64,000 bases of DNA from Leucobacter viscericola (lineage in GTDB: Bacteria; Actinomycetota; Actinomycetes; Actinomycetales; Microbacteriaceae): positions 1,674,001 through 1,738,000 of the forward strand of contig NZ_CP049863.1 of the NCBI RefSeq assembly GCF_011299575.1. The letters run 5' to 3'. Each line of letters begins with the position of its first letter. The first letter of the stretch is position 1. A program made the position numbers and the translations under genes. The notes beneath the pieces are model-generated. The model was given only the letters and a program-made list of their open reading frames with translations, was not told the origin of the DNA and ran no database searches. Below, piece by piece: positions 41,850 to 50,996 of the stretch.

Positions 41850-43055
41850 CTACGTCGTTGACTCGCCCGCCTCGCCGGTGTCGACCAGCAGCACTCCCGA
41901 GGAGATGTCCCACATCATGGCGACACTGTCACCGCGGTTATGGATCCTGGCCTCCTGGCCGAGTCGCACGGCGCCCTCGGTGCCATCCGGCAACTGCACC
42001 GTGTAGCGACGCGAAGCGCCGAGGTAGGTAACGTCGGTGATGGTGACCGGGATCGCGTTTTGTGTTTCGGTTGGCACGCTGCCCGCGGGCTCAAGCCGCA
42101 GGTTCTCGGGTCGGATCAGGATCGCGAGATCCTCGTGAGCCGATTGCCCGTCGGCCACCACGCGGTGTCCGGCAACGTCGATCGAGGTGCGCCGCTCGCC
42201 GTCGGCAGTGCCCTTACCGAGCAGCACAGTCGACTCCCCAAGAAAGCGCCCAACAAACAGCGTCTGTGGGGCCTCGTACAGGTCCTCCGAAGTGCCGACC
42301 TGCTCGATCCTGCCGTTATTGAAGACCGCAATGCGATCCGACATCGACAGCGCCTCTTCTTGGTCGTGTGTCACGTACACAAACGTCGAGCCGACCTCGC
42401 GGTGAATGCGCTTGATCTCGTTCTGCAGCCACTCGCGCAGCTTCTTGTCGAGGGCGCCCAGCGGTTCGTCCATGAGCAGCACTCGGGGTTCGTAGACGAG
42501 CGCACGCGCGAGCGCAACACGCTGCTGCTGGCCGCCGGAGAGCTCCGAGGGGTAACGATCCCCAAAGTCCCCCATGCGCACCATGCCGAGCGCGGTCGCG
42601 ACCTTCTCCTTCTGCTCTGCCTTTGAGAGCTTACGGCGCTGCAGCGGGTAGGCGATGTTCTCGGCGACGGTCTTGTGCGGGAACAGCGCGTAGTTCTGGA
42701 ACACCATGCCGATGTCCCGCTTGTGCGGTGGCAGCTTCGCCACGGGCTTGCCGTAGATGTGCAGCATGCCCTCGGTCACCGAGGTGAAGCCCGCGATCAT
42801 GTTGAGGGTGGTGGTCTTGCCCGATCCTGAGGGACCTAGGAAGGTCATGAACTCGCCGGGTTCGATCACGAGGTCGATCTCGTCGACCACGGTGCTCTCG
42901 CCGTAGCGCTTCGTGACCGAGCTGAGGCTGATCCCCGCATCACCGATCGTGTGGATCGCGCGAGTGTTCAGTCCCTCGGCACGCAACTCTTGCTCGTGTT
43001 CCGCGGGCAGCACGCCGTCGTTAGACGGTGCTTCGTTTTGAGTCATAGCGTTCAC
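41850..43055 (-). CDS. potA: Polyamine-type ABC importer ATPase
   Basis: A 401-residue ATPase with Walker A LGPSGSGKTTTLNM, signature LSGGQQQRVALARALVYEP and Walker B VLLMDEPLGALD, plus a C-terminal TOBE regulatory domain (about 300-390). PotA-type subunits drive uptake of spermidine or putrescine. GTG 43055 overlaps the stop of potC by 4 bp; ATG 43046 also fits. It is last in potDBCA. Confidence 0.9.
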   Translation of the reverse strand: MNAMTQNEAPSNDGVLPAEHEQELRAEGLNTRAIHTIGDAGISLSSVTKRYGESTVVDEIDLVIEPGEFMTFLGPSGSGKTTTLNMIAGFTSVTEGMLHIYGKPVAKLPPHKRDIGMVFQNYALFPHKTVAENIAYPLQRRKLSKAEQKEKVATALGMVRMGDFGDRYPSELSGGQQQRVALARALVYEPRVLLMDEPLGALDKKLREWLQNEIKRIHREVGSTFVYVTHDQEEALSMSDRIAVFNNGRIEQVGTSEDLYEAPQTLFVGRFLGESTVLLGKGTADGERRTSIDVAGHRVVADGQSAHEDLAILIRPENLRLEPAGSVPTETQNAIPVTITDVTYLGASRRYTVQLPDGTEGAVRLGQEARIHNRGDSVAMMWDISSGVLLVDTGEAGESTT

Positions 43056-43837
43056 GCTACCGGTCGCTTTCTCTTGCGCGTGGCAAATTGGGCAACGAGC
43101 ATCACGATCACCGAGGTGAACATCGTGATGACCGCCACCGCGGCCACTGTGGGGTCATTAGTCTGCGTGACGCTGTTGAAGATCTTCACAGGAAGCGTCT
43201 GCAGGCTCGGGGACTGAATAAACAGGGAGAGGATCACCTCGTCGAACGACGTGACGAACGCAAACAGTGCGCCCGCCGTGACACCCGGCGCGATGAGCGG
43301 CAGGGTGATGCTGAAGAAGGTGCGCACCCGGCCGCCGCCGAGACTCGCCGAGGCTTGTTCGAGGCGGGGATCCAGGCCCTGCAACGACGCCATCACGTTT
43401 GTAATGACGAGCGGCATCGACACGATCGTGTGTGCGAGCACAAACCCGGGCAGGGTGCCCAGCAGGTCGAGCCGCAGGAACAGCGAGTAGAGGCCAACCG
43501 CGAGCACGATTCCCGGCACGATCAGGGGGAGCAAAAAGTAGCCCTCCATGAGGCCCTTGCCGCGAAACTTCACCTTCGAGAGCCCCAGCGATGCGAGCAC
43601 ACCGACCGTGGTCGCAACAATCATGGTCAGCACCGCAACCTGCAGCGACGCGAACAGTGACTTCATCCAGTTCGGATCGGTGAAGAAGTTCTCGTACCAG
43701 CGCGTCGAGAAGCCCTTGGGTGGGAAGTTGAACGACGGCGCCTCGTTGAACGACATCGGAATGATGACGAGTGTCGGCACGATCAGCCAGATCACAATGA
43801 GCACGGCGAAGATGCCGAGTAGGCGTTTTGAGGTCAT
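43052..43837 (-). CDS. potC: Polyamine-type ABC importer permease
   Basis: A 261-residue permease with six helices and the EAA loop (EQASASLGGGRVRTFFSITLPLIAPG). It pairs with PotB to make the channel. Its ATG shares one base with the potB stop, and its stop overlaps the potA start, so translation is coupled. Confidence 0.9.
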   Translation of the reverse strand: MTSKRLLGIFAVLIVIWLIVPTLVIIPMSFNEAPSFNFPPKGFSTRWYENFFTDPNWMKSLFASLQVAVLTMIVATTVGVLASLGLSKVKFRGKGLMEGYFLLPLIVPGIVLAVGLYSLFLRLDLLGTLPGFVLAHTIVSMPLVITNVMASLQGLDPRLEQASASLGGGRVRTFFSITLPLIAPGVTAGALFAFVTSFDEVILSLFIQSPSLQTLPVKIFNSVTQTNDPTVAAVAVITMFTSVIVMLVAQFATRKRKRPVA

Positions 43838-44751
43838 CAGCGATCAACCCCCGGGAAGAGACTGCCACTCTTGTTAAAGCGAGACACGACCACCAAAATG
43901 AGGATCGTGCACGCGAGCAGAAAGATGCCGAGTGCGGTGCCCTGGCCCCACATCAAAAAGACGCTGATCTGCTGCTGGATCATCGCCGAGATCATGATCT
44001 CCTTCGACGAACCGAGCAGGGCCGGGATGATGTAAAAGCCGAGACCGAGAATGAACACGGTCACCCCACCCGAGAAGATACCGGGCTTCGACAGCGGCAG
44101 GTACACCGTAAAGAACGCGGTCACGGGGTTCGCGCCGAGGTTCGATGCGGCGGGCAGCAGTCGTTTGTCGATCTTTGCCATCGACGAGTAGAGCGGCAGC
44201 ACCATAAACGGCAGCAGCACCTGACTCATGCCGAGGGCCACACCAAAGGTGGTGCGGATCAGCGGGATCGGTCCGATGTCGAACCAGGCGGCGAGGATGC
44301 TGTTGATCGGGCCGGTGTCTTGCAGCAGCACCATCCAGGCGAGCGTGCGCACCAGAATCGAGGTCCACAGCGGCATCATGATGAACAACTGCATCATGTT
44401 GCGCGTGCGATCCGACACGATCGTCATCAGGTAGGCGTACGGGTACGCGAGCAGCAGACACACAAAGGTGACGAGGATCGCAGTGCCAAAGGTACGCATC
44501 ACCACGTTGAGGTTGCCCGGAGTGCTGAACAGCCACTGGTAGTTCTGCAGCCCCGGCTGAGGGTCCGTGACCGAGCGCACAAACACGTCGGCAAGGGGGG
44601 CCAGGAAGAACAGGGAAACGATAACGAACGCCGGTATGAGCAGGAGCAGGGGGCGCCAGTTTTTGGGCCCCCGCTTCTTTGCCCCGGGGTCCGCACCGAG
44701 GGCGATCGCGCGTGTTGACACGTCGCCCTCGGTGACAGAATCGATGGCCAT
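43837..44751 (-). CDS. potB: Polyamine-type ABC importer permease
   Basis: A 304-residue permease with six helices, preceded by a short basic N-terminus (GAKKRGPKNWRPLLLL), and an EAA loop NLGANPVTAFFTVYLPLSKPG. It lies 5 bp after potD and is coupled to potC. Confidence 0.9.
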   Translation of the reverse strand: MAIDSVTEGDVSTRAIALGADPGAKKRGPKNWRPLLLLIPAFVIVSLFFLAPLADVFVRSVTDPQPGLQNYQWLFSTPGNLNVVMRTFGTAILVTFVCLLLAYPYAYLMTIVSDRTRNMMQLFIMMPLWTSILVRTLAWMVLLQDTGPINSILAAWFDIGPIPLIRTTFGVALGMSQVLLPFMVLPLYSSMAKIDKRLLPAASNLGANPVTAFFTVYLPLSKPGIFSGGVTVFILGLGFYIIPALLGSSKEIMISAMIQQQISVFLMWGQGTALGIFLLACTILILVVVSRFNKSGSLFPGVDR

Positions 44752-44756
44752 TGGTA

Positions 44757-45884
44757 TTAGTTACCCGTGGCCCAACCGGCCCACGCTGCGGCGAGCGCGT
44801 CATAGTTCTTGACCCAGAAGTCGACGTTCGGTGAGATACCTGTGTCGAGGTGTTCCGTGGTCATCCACTCGGTGAGGGTCGCGTCCATCTTCGGCTTCGC
44901 GTCGGTGTTGACCCCGCCGTACGAGGTGAGCTCGGTCATCTTGGCCTGCTGTTCGGCGCCGATGGAGTAGTTGACCGCCGCGAAGGCGGCGTCCTTGTCT
45001 TTCACACCCTTCGGGATGCCGTTCGAGTCGACCATAATCATCCACTGATCCCACATCGGCGCAACGTGCGCCCCGGCACTCGCGGCACCGTAGCCGCGAC
45101 CCGACCACACGAGACCCATGACGGCTTCGCCCGCCTCGAGCTGCTGCTGCGCCTGGGCGCCGGTGGTCCAGCCGATGACATTGTCGCCAAGATCCTTGTA
45201 CATATCGAAGGCGCCGTTGATGTCTTCGGGCTTCAGGTTCTTGACGTCCTTGCCCTGAGCCGTGAGTGCAAACTCGACGGTCTGCGGGTCGACGTAGGTG
45301 GACTGGCTGACGGTGCGCTTACCGGGGAACTTTTTGGTGTCGAAGAAGTCGGCCGCGCTCTTGGGCGGGTTGTCGCCGAACTTGTCGGTGTTGTAGACGA
45401 CGACCAAGCCGTACAGAATCTGGGGAACCATGCACTTGTCGGTGATGGTGCCCTTGGGAACCTTCGAGGTATCAACCTTGGAGTAGTCGTACTCCTCGTA
45501 GAGTGTGCCGCAGCCGCGAGCGGTGTCGAACTGCGTCGTGTTGACGATGTCCCAGCTCACGTTGCCGCTGTCGACCATGGCCTTCAGCTTGCCCGCGTCG
45601 AACGCGTCCTGGTTCACGGTCGCACCCGAGGCCTTCGCGAACGGATCCCAGAGTGCCTTGGTCTGGCCGTCCTGGAAGACACCACCCGATCCGGCAAAGG
45701 TGAGTGTGACGCCGTCAAGGGCGCCCTCTTTGATCTGCCCGGCAACCGGAGTGCCGAGGTCGTGCTTGGGGGCCGCCTTGGGCTCGGAGCTGCCACTGCA
45801 GCCGGCGAGCGTCAGTGCGAGAGCCGCTGCGCCCGCGGCGAGCGCGAGCAGCTTTCTGGTCTTGGGGGTTTTGAGTGTGGCCAT
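44757..45884 (-). CDS. potD: Polyamine-type ABC importer binding lipoprotein
   Basis: A 375-residue solute-binding lipoprotein: basic start (MATLKTPKTRKLL), hydrophobic stretch and lipobox LAGC, then a two-lobed family 1 binding fold with VNTTQFDTARGCGTLYEEYD and GVNTDAKPKMD. The PotD/PotF family binds spermidine or putrescine, although close relatives bind other cations or amines. GAGGA is 8 bp upstream. First gene of potDBCA, divergent from an amine oxidase, consistent with import followed by oxidation. Confidence 0.88.
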   Translation of the reverse strand: MATLKTPKTRKLLALAAGAAALALTLAGCSGSSEPKAAPKHDLGTPVAGQIKEGALDGVTLTFAGSGGVFQDGQTKALWDPFAKASGATVNQDAFDAGKLKAMVDSGNVSWDIVNTTQFDTARGCGTLYEEYDYSKVDTSKVPKGTITDKCMVPQILYGLVVVYNTDKFGDNPPKSAADFFDTKKFPGKRTVSQSTYVDPQTVEFALTAQGKDVKNLKPEDINGAFDMYKDLGDNVIGWTTGAQAQQQLEAGEAVMGLVWSGRGYGAASAGAHVAPMWDQWMIMVDSNGIPKGVKDKDAAFAAVNYSIGAEQQAKMTELTSYGGVNTDAKPKMDATLTEWMTTEHLDTGISPNVDFWVKNYDALAAAWAGWATGN

Positions 45885-46012
45885 GCTGTTTCCTCACTTC
45901 ATTGTGTGTTGAGCCGTCCGCTGAGCGGATGCTTTCGAAGCTAACAGCGACCACCAGCGCACCCGGGGCTCCTGTTACCCCTTCGTTACCGCCCGACACG
46001 ATCTTTCATAGC

Positions 46013-46047
46013 TTCGTACACACACCCCACGAGCCATGTAGTACGAA
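46013..46047. promoter_or_regulatory. Inverted repeat in the potD / amine oxidase divergent region
   Basis: TTCGTAC (46013-46019) and GTACGAA (46041-46047) are perfect inverted arms with 21 bp between, centred in the 263-bp gap between potD and the amine oxidase gene. The two-turn spacing fits a regulator that could control both directions; the PucR protein encoded at 47411 is the nearest candidate. Nothing else clear is seen in the gap. Confidence 0.45.
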
Positions 46048-46147
46048 CATAAGGAATCCGGCACAGATAGTTCGGAACCGCAGCACCCGACCGAAACTCA
46101 CTCTTACTATGAACACGACCCCGCACCCAGTTCAAGGAGGAACAGGT

Positions 46148-47377
46148 ATGAACATTGTTGTCATCGGAGCCGGGCTCGCAGGACTCACTGCGGCCTGGGA
46201 GCTGAGCAAGTCCGGGCACAAGTGCACTGTTCTTGAGGCGCGGGATCGGGTTGGCGGGCGAACCTGGTCTGAGCAGCTCGGCAATGGTGAGGTGACGGAG
46301 CGCGGTGGCGAGTACGTCTTTCCCAGCGAGCATCCGATCCGCAAGCTTGCCGCAGAGGTCGGTGTGCCGATCATGTCGCACAACGTGCGTTACGCCCGCC
46401 GCACAGTCAACGACCACGTCATCTCGTTCGCCGAGCTCGGCGCGACAACTGAGCGCGTGCGCGACACACTCGCCCGCATGCTCGCGGACGGCGAGACCCA
46501 GGTCTCACTCGAACAAGCATTCGCCGAGGCGCTCGGTGACGGCTACCGGCTGGACCCCGTCTACCGCCGCACCACAACCTCGGCAGCGGCCGATCCCTCC
46601 CGCGTCAATGCCGAGGCGGTGCTGCTGCATGAGTCTTCTAGCGCGGGTGGCTACATCGAAGACGGCGGTCGTTTTGTTGGCGGCAACCAAGCGCTCTCCC
46701 TCGAACTCGCCCGCAGGCTCGGCGACCAGATCAGGCTCGAACACCCCATCACCGGCATCGAGCAGTCGGCGAGTGGTGTGCAGGTGCACCTCAGCGACGG
46801 GTCGAGGATCAGCGCCGACGCGGCCGTGGTCTCAGTGCCCTTGCCGATCCTGCGCGAACTTGAACTGGGCTTTTCCCTGCCCGAAGAACAGCAGCGCGCC
46901 CTCGACCACCGTTTTATGGGTGTCGCCGCGAAACTCGGTGTGCCTCTCAGCCGGGTCGACAGCGACCCCGCCCTGCAGAATGCAGAACACACCTGGTGGT
47001 CTTGGCGATCCCTCTCGATTGACGGCGAAAACCGCGTGAACGCCCTCTCCTCGTTCGCGGGTGGACCCTTTGCGTTTGAGGCGCTCGGGATCGCGCGCGG
47101 CCCTGAGGGGTGGGTGCGCGAGCTGCAGGGGATGCGACCCCAACTCGAAATCGACGGTGACGTGCTGCTCACCGACTGGTCTGTCGATCCGTGGACCAGG
47201 GGTGCCTACAGCGCTCCAGCGCTCGACTGGGCTGCGGAAGACGCCGATGTGTTCACCCGGGCAGCCGGGCGCGTAGCCATCGCGGGAGAGCACACGGGGC
47301 TCGCGCAGTCGCTTTCGGGGGCGGTTGCGTCGGGATACCGGGCCGCCGCCGCACTGGACCAGGTACTCAGTGCATAA
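46148..47377 (+). CDS. FAD-dependent amine oxidase (second)
   Basis: A 409-residue flavin oxidase with IVVIGAGLAGLTAAWEL (3-19), DRVGGRTWSEQ, and a C-terminal FAD loop GRVAIAGEHTGLAQSLSGAVASG. AAGGAGG lies 7 bp before ATG 46148; longer frames upstream are not coding. It is divergent from potDBCA and followed by a PucR regulator 33 bp on, so it probably oxidises the imported amine. The distance between the two genes suggests PucR is co-transcribed. Confidence 0.9.
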   Translation: MNIVVIGAGLAGLTAAWELSKSGHKCTVLEARDRVGGRTWSEQLGNGEVTERGGEYVFPSEHPIRKLAAEVGVPIMSHNVRYARRTVNDHVISFAELGATTERVRDTLARMLADGETQVSLEQAFAEALGDGYRLDPVYRRTTTSAAADPSRVNAEAVLLHESSSAGGYIEDGGRFVGGNQALSLELARRLGDQIRLEHPITGIEQSASGVQVHLSDGSRISADAAVVSVPLPILRELELGFSLPEEQQRALDHRFMGVAAKLGVPLSRVDSDPALQNAEHTWWSWRSLSIDGENRVNALSSFAGGPFAFEALGIARGPEGWVRELQGMRPQLEIDGDVLLTDWSVDPWTRGAYSAPALDWAAEDADVFTRAAGRVAIAGEHTGLAQSLSGAVASGYRAAAALDQVLSA

Positions 47378-47410
47378 ATCGAAGCACCAATATATGGATA
47401 CATTGAAAAC

Positions 47411-48889
47411 ATGACCTTCACAGTTAGGTCGTTACTCGATCTCACAGAGGCCCAGACCACTTCACTCACCCCGGGGGTTGGCGAGGATCACCCAATCACA
47501 TGGGCGCACGTCTGCGAGTTGAGCGAGCCCTGGCGCTGGCTGGGGCAGGGTGCTCTACTCATGACCACCGGCATTGGCATTCCCGACACCAGCGAAGAGC
47601 AGTGTGCCTACCTTCGTGAGGTGCACGCTGCCGGCATCTCTGCCATTGCGATTGATGAGACTCCCGCAGACGCACCGTTCGCAGAGGCTGCGCTGCTCTA
47701 TGCCGCGCACATTGGGCTCCCGGTGCTGCAAACCGCGCACGAGGTGCCCTTTATTGTCTTGGCAAAAGCGGTCGCGGCAACCGGGCGACAGGAGCGGGTG
47801 AACCGTTTGCAGCAGACCGAGCGGCTCTACGCGGTCGCCGGGGCGCACGCGGTCGACGACGCGATCGAAACCCTGCTGGAGGCCCTGGAGAGTGTGCTCG
47901 AGAGTCGGCTTCAGTTGCGTCCTGGCAGCGCAGTGGGCGAATTCAGTCCCCCGCAAGAGCCGCCCGGCACAATCTCCCAGCTCTCGGCGAGAATCTATTC
48001 AACGCAGTTGCTCGCGCCAGGAACACCGGAGCTACGCTTCGCGAGTGTGGGTCCCGTCGATCACGCCCTTATGCTGCACGCCGCCGGGGTTGTGAGCAGC
48101 GCACTCTCGGTCAAGGCCGCCGCCAGGCGCAACGAGTGGATGCACGGTTCGCTGCTGCTGACCGACCTGTGTGACGAGTCGGTACCCTCCAGCCCGGCTG
48201 AGCACCTTGTGGCCGCCTACAACGTGCTCTCCCCCTACCTGTTTGCGGTGGTGCAGAGCGACCACGCCCGATCGGCCCTCGACGAGGTGCACGCCGTGTT
48301 CGCGGCAGACCGGGTGCCCGCGCTCGCCACGATCAAAGACGGCCACGTGCTCATACTCGCTGAGGCCGGTGAGCGAATCGAGCGGTTACTCGAACTGCTC
48401 GCAACAGAAACCACCAGGATCGGCGTCAGTGCACAATTCTCGCAGCTGAGCGACACGCACGCGGCGCTTCGGCAGGCGCGCAGCGCGCTGATCCGCAATC
48501 GCCAGTCTGGCCGGGTGCTGCGCTTCGAAGAGAACGAGGCCACCTCGCTGTTTCTCCCCAGCAACATGGACCAGCTGCGCGGGATCGCGCGCCAGGTGCT
48601 CGGCCCCTTGCGCACCTACGACGAGCAGCGCGGCACCTCACTCACCCAAACCCTGCGGGTGTTTCTCGAAGAAAATCGCAGCTGGGTGCGCGCGTCCGAG
48701 CGCCTGTACGTACACAGGCAAACCCTCATCGCGCGCATCTCGCGCATCGAGAAGATTATCGACCGAGATCTCTCCTCGATCGAAGACACGGCCGAGTGCT
48801 GGCTCGCCGTGCAAGCAGCCATCGAGTGCGGCGACCTCGACCCGGGCGAGTACGTACCGTCGCCGGATCCTGACCCGGAAGAAGTCTAG
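47411..48889 (+). CDS. PucR-family transcriptional regulator (second)
   Basis: A 492-residue regulator with an N-terminal PucR domain (about 1-130; ITWAHVCELSEPWRWLGQGALLMTTG) and C-terminal CdaR-type helix-turn-helix (ERLYVHRQTLIARISRIEKII, about 440-460). It follows the amine oxidase by 33 bp and faces the pot operon. It likely activates amine uptake and oxidation on sensing a pathway intermediate. It is not a near copy of the PucR at 8316. Confidence 0.88.
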   Translation: MTFTVRSLLDLTEAQTTSLTPGVGEDHPITWAHVCELSEPWRWLGQGALLMTTGIGIPDTSEEQCAYLREVHAAGISAIAIDETPADAPFAEAALLYAAHIGLPVLQTAHEVPFIVLAKAVAATGRQERVNRLQQTERLYAVAGAHAVDDAIETLLEALESVLESRLQLRPGSAVGEFSPPQEPPGTISQLSARIYSTQLLAPGTPELRFASVGPVDHALMLHAAGVVSSALSVKAAARRNEWMHGSLLLTDLCDESVPSSPAEHLVAAYNVLSPYLFAVVQSDHARSALDEVHAVFAADRVPALATIKDGHVLILAEAGERIERLLELLATETTRIGVSAQFSQLSDTHAALRQARSALIRNRQSGRVLRFEENEATSLFLPSNMDQLRGIARQVLGPLRTYDEQRGTSLTQTLRVFLEENRSWVRASERLYVHRQTLIARISRIEKIIDRDLSSIEDTAECWLAVQAAIECGDLDPGEYVPSPDPDPEEV

Positions 48890-48898
48890 GCAGCGCTG

Positions 48899-49027
48899 TT
48901 AGGCTTCAACGCGCTCGCAGGCGCAGCGGCTCTCCTCGGGAACACCGGCAAGCGCCTCTTCAACGTGCTGGCCGCAACCCTGCCAGGTCGTCTTGCCACA
49001 GGTTGCGCAGGGGGCGGGAGAACACAT
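48899..49027 (-). CDS. 42-residue Cys-rich small protein (zinc-ribbon-like)
   Basis: A short reading frame of 42 residues beginning MCSPAPCATCGKTTW, then GCGQH and ending SRCACERVEA: six or seven cysteines and one His in CxxC-like spacing. I recognise this as a small conserved actinobacterial family whose members start MCxxxxCxxCGKTTWxGCGQH; it has no known function. ATG 49027 with AAAGG 9 bp upstream is used; the longer open frame to 49237 crosses the promoter of the next gene. Zinc binding is likely. Confidence 0.75.
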   Translation of the reverse strand: MCSPAPCATCGKTTWQGCGQHVEEALAGVPEESRCACERVEA

Positions 49028-49181
49028 AATCAAAGCCTTTCGAGAAGCTGACCGGGGGTCGGGTCGCATTCCTAGCACCATAGTACCGCCCGGAATTGCG
49101 GACGGCCTGGCTGCCAACGCGCGCGCAATGGCCCACCGATGGTAGCTTAAAACCAATCGTTGAGAAAAGAGGTGCACGACG

Positions 49182-50996
49182 ATGGCAAAACCCGGCAGTG
49201 CAGTGCCCGGTGATACTGTGACACCCGCGAGTGACACCGCAGGCCGCAGTCAGTTACTCATCTCGGAGGCCCTTGCCTGGGAAGCGCAAGACTTCGACGA
49301 GGTCACTCGCCAGCAGACACGGGAGCTTGTCGCACGAGCGCAGGCGGGCGACCCCGAGGCGGACGCTGAGCTCGCTGCAGCCTTCGGCGGACGCCTCGCC
49401 TTTGGCACCGCTGGCCTGCGCGGCCCCATCGGCTCAGGGCCCGCCCGCATGAACCGGGTCGTTGTGTCACAAACCAGCGCCGGCTTTGCGGCTTACCTGC
49501 GTGACCGGACTGCCCGCGGCGAGGCCCGCAAGAACCCCTCCATCGTCATTGGTTACGACGGCCGAGTGAACTCCAAGATCTTCGCGCACGACGTCGCGGA
49601 GATCATGGCGGGGGCAGGGATCCGCACCACGCTTCTGCCGGAGGCCGGCCCAACCCCGCTCACCGCGTTCGCCGTGCGTTACCTCGGCGCATCCGCCGGT
49701 GTCATGATCACCGCGAGCCATAACCCTCCCCAAGACAACGGCTACAAGGTGTATCTCGGCGACGCCGACGGCGGTTCTCAGATTGTCCCTCCGGCTGACG
49801 GTGAGATCGCAGCGCACATTGACCGCGTCGCCGCGACACCCGTCGCCGACCTGCCACGATCCCGCATCTATACGGTCGAGGGACCCGGACTTCTCGAAGC
49901 CTACGTTTCTGAGACCGCCAGCGCGCTGCTCGCGGGTTTCCCGAAGCCCGAGGGTGCAGCCGACGCCCCCCTCGCTATTGCGTACACGGCCATGCACGGC
50001 GTCGGATCAGCCGTCGCGCAGCGCGTGTTTGCGGCGACTTCCTTGCCGTCGGTCACCTCGGTGCCCGAGCAGGATCAGCCGGATGGTGCGTTCCCCACGG
50101 TTTCCTTCCCGAACCCAGAGGAGCCCGGCGCCCTCGACCTGGCCTTCCGCACCGCACGAGAGATCAACGCCGACCTGGTGGTCGCCCACGATCCCGACGC
50201 GGATCGCCTCGCCATCGCACTTCCCCACTCAGAAACGACCGGCGGCTATCGACGCCTCACCGGCAACGAGCTCGGCCTGCTGCTCGGGTGGCGTGCGGCT
50301 GAGCGCGAGCGAGTGCGGGCATTAGCTGAGGATCGCGAACCCTCGGGCGCCCTCGCCTGCACGATCGTTTCCTCTCCCGCACTGCGCGCCGTTGCCAACG
50401 ATTACGGCCTCGACTACGCGGAAACCCTCTCCGGCTTCAAGTGGGTCTCGCGCGTTCCCGGGCTACTCTTTGGCTTCGAAGAGGCACTCGGTTACCTCAC
50501 GCACCCCGAGATCGTGCGCGATAAAGACGGCATCTCAGCCAGCGCCGACGCGATCGCGATGGCCCGCGAGTGCGCCGCGACCGGCCGCACCATCTGGGAT
50601 CTGCTCGATGAAGCCAGCTTGCGCTTCGGTCACTTTGCGAGCGGACAGGTCACACTGCGGTTGGCGTCGATGACCGCTTCGACCGAGCTCTCGGAGCGGG
50701 TGAGACAGAATCCGCCGCAAGATTTCGCGGGCATTCCCGTGGAGAAGGCTCAGGATCTGCTGACCCCCGGTGCTGCAGAAGTGCCTGCGAACGTGCTGCG
50801 CTACGATCTCGAGGATGGATCGCGGGTCATGATTCGGCCGAGCGGCACCGAGCCAAAACTGAAGGTGTACATCGACACGTTCAGCGGTGAGGGAAGCCTC
50901 GCTGAGCGCCGTGAGGCTGCGGAGACCGCGCTCGTGCGCATCGAAACCGCGGTGCGCGAGTACCTGGCAGACGCTCAAAACAGCGAGACACTGTGA
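49182..50996 (+). CDS. Alpha-D-phosphohexomutase (phosphomannomutase/phosphoglucomutase/pentomutase type)
   Basis: A 604-residue mutase with the phosphoserine loop VMITASHNPPQDNGYKVY (Ser179), metal loop AHDPDADRLAIA, sugar loop GFEEALGYL and phosphate-binding PSGTEPKLKVY. The family moves phosphate between C1 and C6 (or C5) of sugars. It lies next to nucleoside enzymes, so a deoxyribose- or ribose-phosphate mutase role is plausible; mannose and glucose forms cannot be excluded. AGAGG is 9 bp before the ATG. Confidence 0.9.
   Translation: MAKPGSAVPGDTVTPASDTAGRSQLLISEALAWEAQDFDEVTRQQTRELVARAQAGDPEADAELAAAFGGRLAFGTAGLRGPIGSGPARMNRVVVSQTSAGFAAYLRDRTARGEARKNPSIVIGYDGRVNSKIFAHDVAEIMAGAGIRTTLLPEAGPTPLTAFAVRYLGASAGVMITASHNPPQDNGYKVYLGDADGGSQIVPPADGEIAAHIDRVAATPVADLPRSRIYTVEGPGLLEAYVSETASALLAGFPKPEGAADAPLAIAYTAMHGVGSAVAQRVFAATSLPSVTSVPEQDQPDGAFPTVSFPNPEEPGALDLAFRTAREINADLVVAHDPDADRLAIALPHSETTGGYRRLTGNELGLLLGWRAAERERVRALAEDREPSGALACTIVSSPALRAVANDYGLDYAETLSGFKWVSRVPGLLFGFEEALGYLTHPEIVRDKDGISASADAIAMARECAATGRTIWDLLDEASLRFGHFASGQVTLRLASMTASTELSERVRQNPPQDFAGIPVEKAQDLLTPGAAEVPANVLRYDLEDGSRVMIRPSGTEPKLKVYIDTFSGEGSLAERREAAETALVRIETAVREYLADAQNSETL

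Noticed and set aside
47411..48889. Second PucR as a recent copy of the first
   Set aside because: Sequences share only family-level motifs; length and middle domain differ, so they are not recent duplicates.
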